NCBI GenBank assembly: GCA_003415625.1
Contig: PYIU01000010.1
Location: forward strand, 1,548,501 to 1,612,500
Origin: Aquanectria penicillioides
Lineage: Eukaryota; Ascomycota; Sordariomycetes; Hypocreales; Nectriaceae
DNA length: 64,000 nucleotides
Direction of reading: 5' to 3'
The notes beneath the pieces are model-generated. The model was not told the DNA's origin, ran no database searches, and worked only from the letters and a program-made list of their open reading frames with translations. How positions within the stretch are numbered: position 1 is the stretch's first letter; each line of letters starts with the position of its first letter. Below are positions 62,101-64,000 of the stretch, piece after piece. A program made the position numbers and the translations under genes.

Positions 62101-64000
62101 CTTAAAGAAATATAAACATAAATAAAAGCTCTTCTTAATGCTAAGTAGGTTAATTAAATAGATAATACTAATTAACTATAAAATAAGCTTTAAACTATTA
62201 AAATAAGCCTTTAAAATATAATTAAAGACTTAAAAACTAAAAAGAAAAAGAATATAGATAAACTGCAAATTAAAGATAAAAAATACACTTAACTATAGTT
62301 TAAACCCTTCCTAACTCCATTAAAAAGTCTAGCTTCTGCCTTTTTAGCTTTAGCAATAGAGCAAGAAGGAAAACACTTAATACCCCTAATACTAAATACT
62401 AGCTTATAAAGAGAATAGATTAAGCTCTATTAAGCCTTCTTTATAGAAATAAAAGCTATACTATTTAGAAAATGCAGAAATATTATTATAATTAAAGCAA
62501 TATATACTAAAATTAAATATAGAAAGTATAAACTAAAATATAAGCTATAAAAGAATAAAATGGACTTTATTTAAAAGAAATAAAAACTCTATTAAAAGAA
62601 CCTACCTTAAGTATTAAGTTCTTATAGAAATGTTCTTAGGTATAAGTTTAAGGCTATATTCCTAAAAGTAGAGAAAATATACTTAAAGAGTTACTAGCAA
62701 ATAAAGTCTTAGATTAAAACATTAAGGAGTAAAATTAAGTTTTATAACTTATAACTTATTAACTATATATAGGTTTATATATATAAGTTTAATAAATATA
62801 AATACTTATAAAAATATAAAGTTAGATTTATTGTTTAAGGAGATTAATAGTAGAAGGCAAGTTCTAAAGAAATATATACTGCTATACTAATAGAAAAATT
62901 ATTTAAAACCTTACTTATAATTGCAATAAGGTTCAATCTTAAAATACTATAATTTAATGCAATAAATGCATTTATAAATATAAAACTGCTAATAGATATA
63001 TTTATAAAACCTCTATTAAAATATAGAAAGAGTAAAAATAAAGGCTAAGTGTTATTACTTAAGAAAGCACTTTATAGATTAAGAATCGCACCTCTTTTAT
63101 AGCAAATAGAGCTTAAAACAATATTATAAAATATTAGTTTTAAACTAATCCTTTATAAACTATACTGCTATAGTAAAAGTGGAGTTTTTATCTTCTTTTA
63201 TATAGATAATATTATAATAATATATACTAAAAGATATAAACTAATTATAGATAAAGCAATTATAGGTTTAAAGTTAAAATATAAACTAACTAATAGAGGC
63301 AAGCTATAGTAGTTTCTTAGGATAGAGATTATTTAAGAATAAAATTAAAAATTAATTTAGGTAATTTAAAACTTATACTTAAAGAAGATTTATAAATTAT
63401 ATACTTTAGATAAAGGAAATGCAACTTTAATAGAGAAAATAGAACTCTTTCTAAATGAGCAAATTGCTAAATAAAGTATAATAAACTAGTATAAATAAAT
63501 AATTAGCTTAATTCTTTATATAGCAATTATTACTTAACTAAATATTGCATTTACTATATTATATCTTATAAAATTTATAATAAATCTAAAGGAACTTTAT
63601 ATAAAGGCAGCAAATTAAGTATTAAGTTATCTTTATGCAATTTATTTTCTTACTTTATAGCTTAAAGGTAGAGATAACTTCTTAATATATAGTAATGCAT
63701 TTTTTGCTAATAATATATTAGATTAAAAAAGTTTATAAATATATATAATAAAACTTTTTAATAGATTAATTAAATAGTATGTAAATAAATAAAATATAGT
63801 TATAATATTAACTATAAAGGCAAAACTGCTTGCTTTCTTTTAAGCTATAAAGGAAGGACTCTATTAATAAAGACTACTTATAGAACTTAAAATTAAGCTT
63901 TAGAATTCTATTTTAAAACTTATTTATAATAACTAATAGATAATTAGATTTATTTAAAATCCTCTTAAGAAATTAAAGATTAAGCTTAAATACATTAATA
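59137..64000 (+). mobile_element. RIP-decayed Ty1/copia LTR retrotransposon, continuing past the window
   Basis: It begins with TGTTAAACC, possibly the left edge of an LTR, of which roughly 230 nt are less mutated. Through the stops, the plus strand spells a Gag-end zinc knuckle (C-I-L-Y-R-K-S-H-F-N-A-N, about 60,425-60,515) and, from about 62,640, the copia reverse transcriptase and RNase H. The RT shows FIIV/GD, NAINAFINIKL, KKALYRLR, and F-Y-I-D-N at about 63,197-63,211 where YVDD stands in active elements; then LSYLYA and a late KAKLLAF. The order is Gag, (protease/integrase region, unreadable), then RT-RNase H. The 3' LTR is outside the window. The LTR call itself is weak. Confidence 0.75.

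Larger units (their letters stand above)
51760..64000. repeat. AT-rich, RIP-like decayed transposon island
   Basis: Over 12 kb in which TpA is very frequent and CpA/CpG are rare, except in two short GC patches (about 52,706-52,830 and 58,940-59,136). No frame of useful length is open on either strand. The stretch 51,760-52,705 is almost pure A/T and shows no coding trace. The remainder contains a LINE and a copia element, listed separately. The composition is what repeat-induced point mutation (C to T on both strands in repeats) leaves. The island runs off the window. Confidence 0.9.

Overview
The window looks like a chromosome segment of a filamentous ascomycete, probably a Sordariomycete close to Hypocreales. 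The evidence is short introns (about 48-120 nt) with GTRNGT donors and CTAAC/CTGAC branch sites, Zn2Cys6 regulators, HET, Clr5-ankyrin, RTA1, DHA2 and NCS1 proteins, and a tail of transposons decayed in the RIP manner. I saw no tRNA, rRNA or CRISPR. All exon junctions were derived by hand from frame and splice sites.

Layout. 1-5.3 kb: the 3' part of an amino-acid permease and a homeobox/C2H2 transcription factor. 5.5-16.4 kb: a compact, probably nitrogen-catabolic cluster of five genes: amidase (-), PuuE-like allantoinase/polysaccharide deacetylase (+), Zn2Cys6 regulator (+), DHA2-type MFS transporter (-) and NCS1 permease (+). All three upstream regions of the cluster carry a CGGA-N2-TCCG palindrome (7620, 9261, 14088), and two also carry GATAAG elements, so the resident regulator plus an AreA-type GATA factor is a natural model. 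16.6-27.1 kb: a kinase/HET locus. One minus-strand gene, read through six exons, fuses a non-RD kinase-like domain to a Cys-pair linker and a HET domain (about 1,202 aa). A related stand-alone non-RD kinase (936 aa) lies divergently 3.5 kb away. 27.8-36.2 kb: an RTA1-like membrane protein, a second Zn2Cys6 regulator and a broken ABC-C transporter. 38.3-46.6 kb: a mucin-like secreted protein with a PAN/apple-like end, a 17-cysteine small secreted candidate, a single-pass membrane protein and an aspartate aminotransferase. 48.3-51.1 kb: a Clr5-ankyrin protein.

51.75 kb to the end is an extremely AT-rich island. Its boundary is sharp and marked by two hairpins. Inside it a LINE (endonuclease, then RT, + strand) and a Ty1/copia element (zinc knuckle, then RT/RNase H, + strand, running off the window) can still be recognised. 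Their codons are changed as repeat-induced point mutation would change them: Asp to Asn in the RT active sites and Trp/Gln/Arg codons to stops.

A technical note: at least two otherwise intact genes (homeobox factor, Clr5-ankyrin protein), and probably the permease, lose their frame by exactly one missing base in a homopolymer. That pattern suggests residual sequencing errors rather than pseudogenes.
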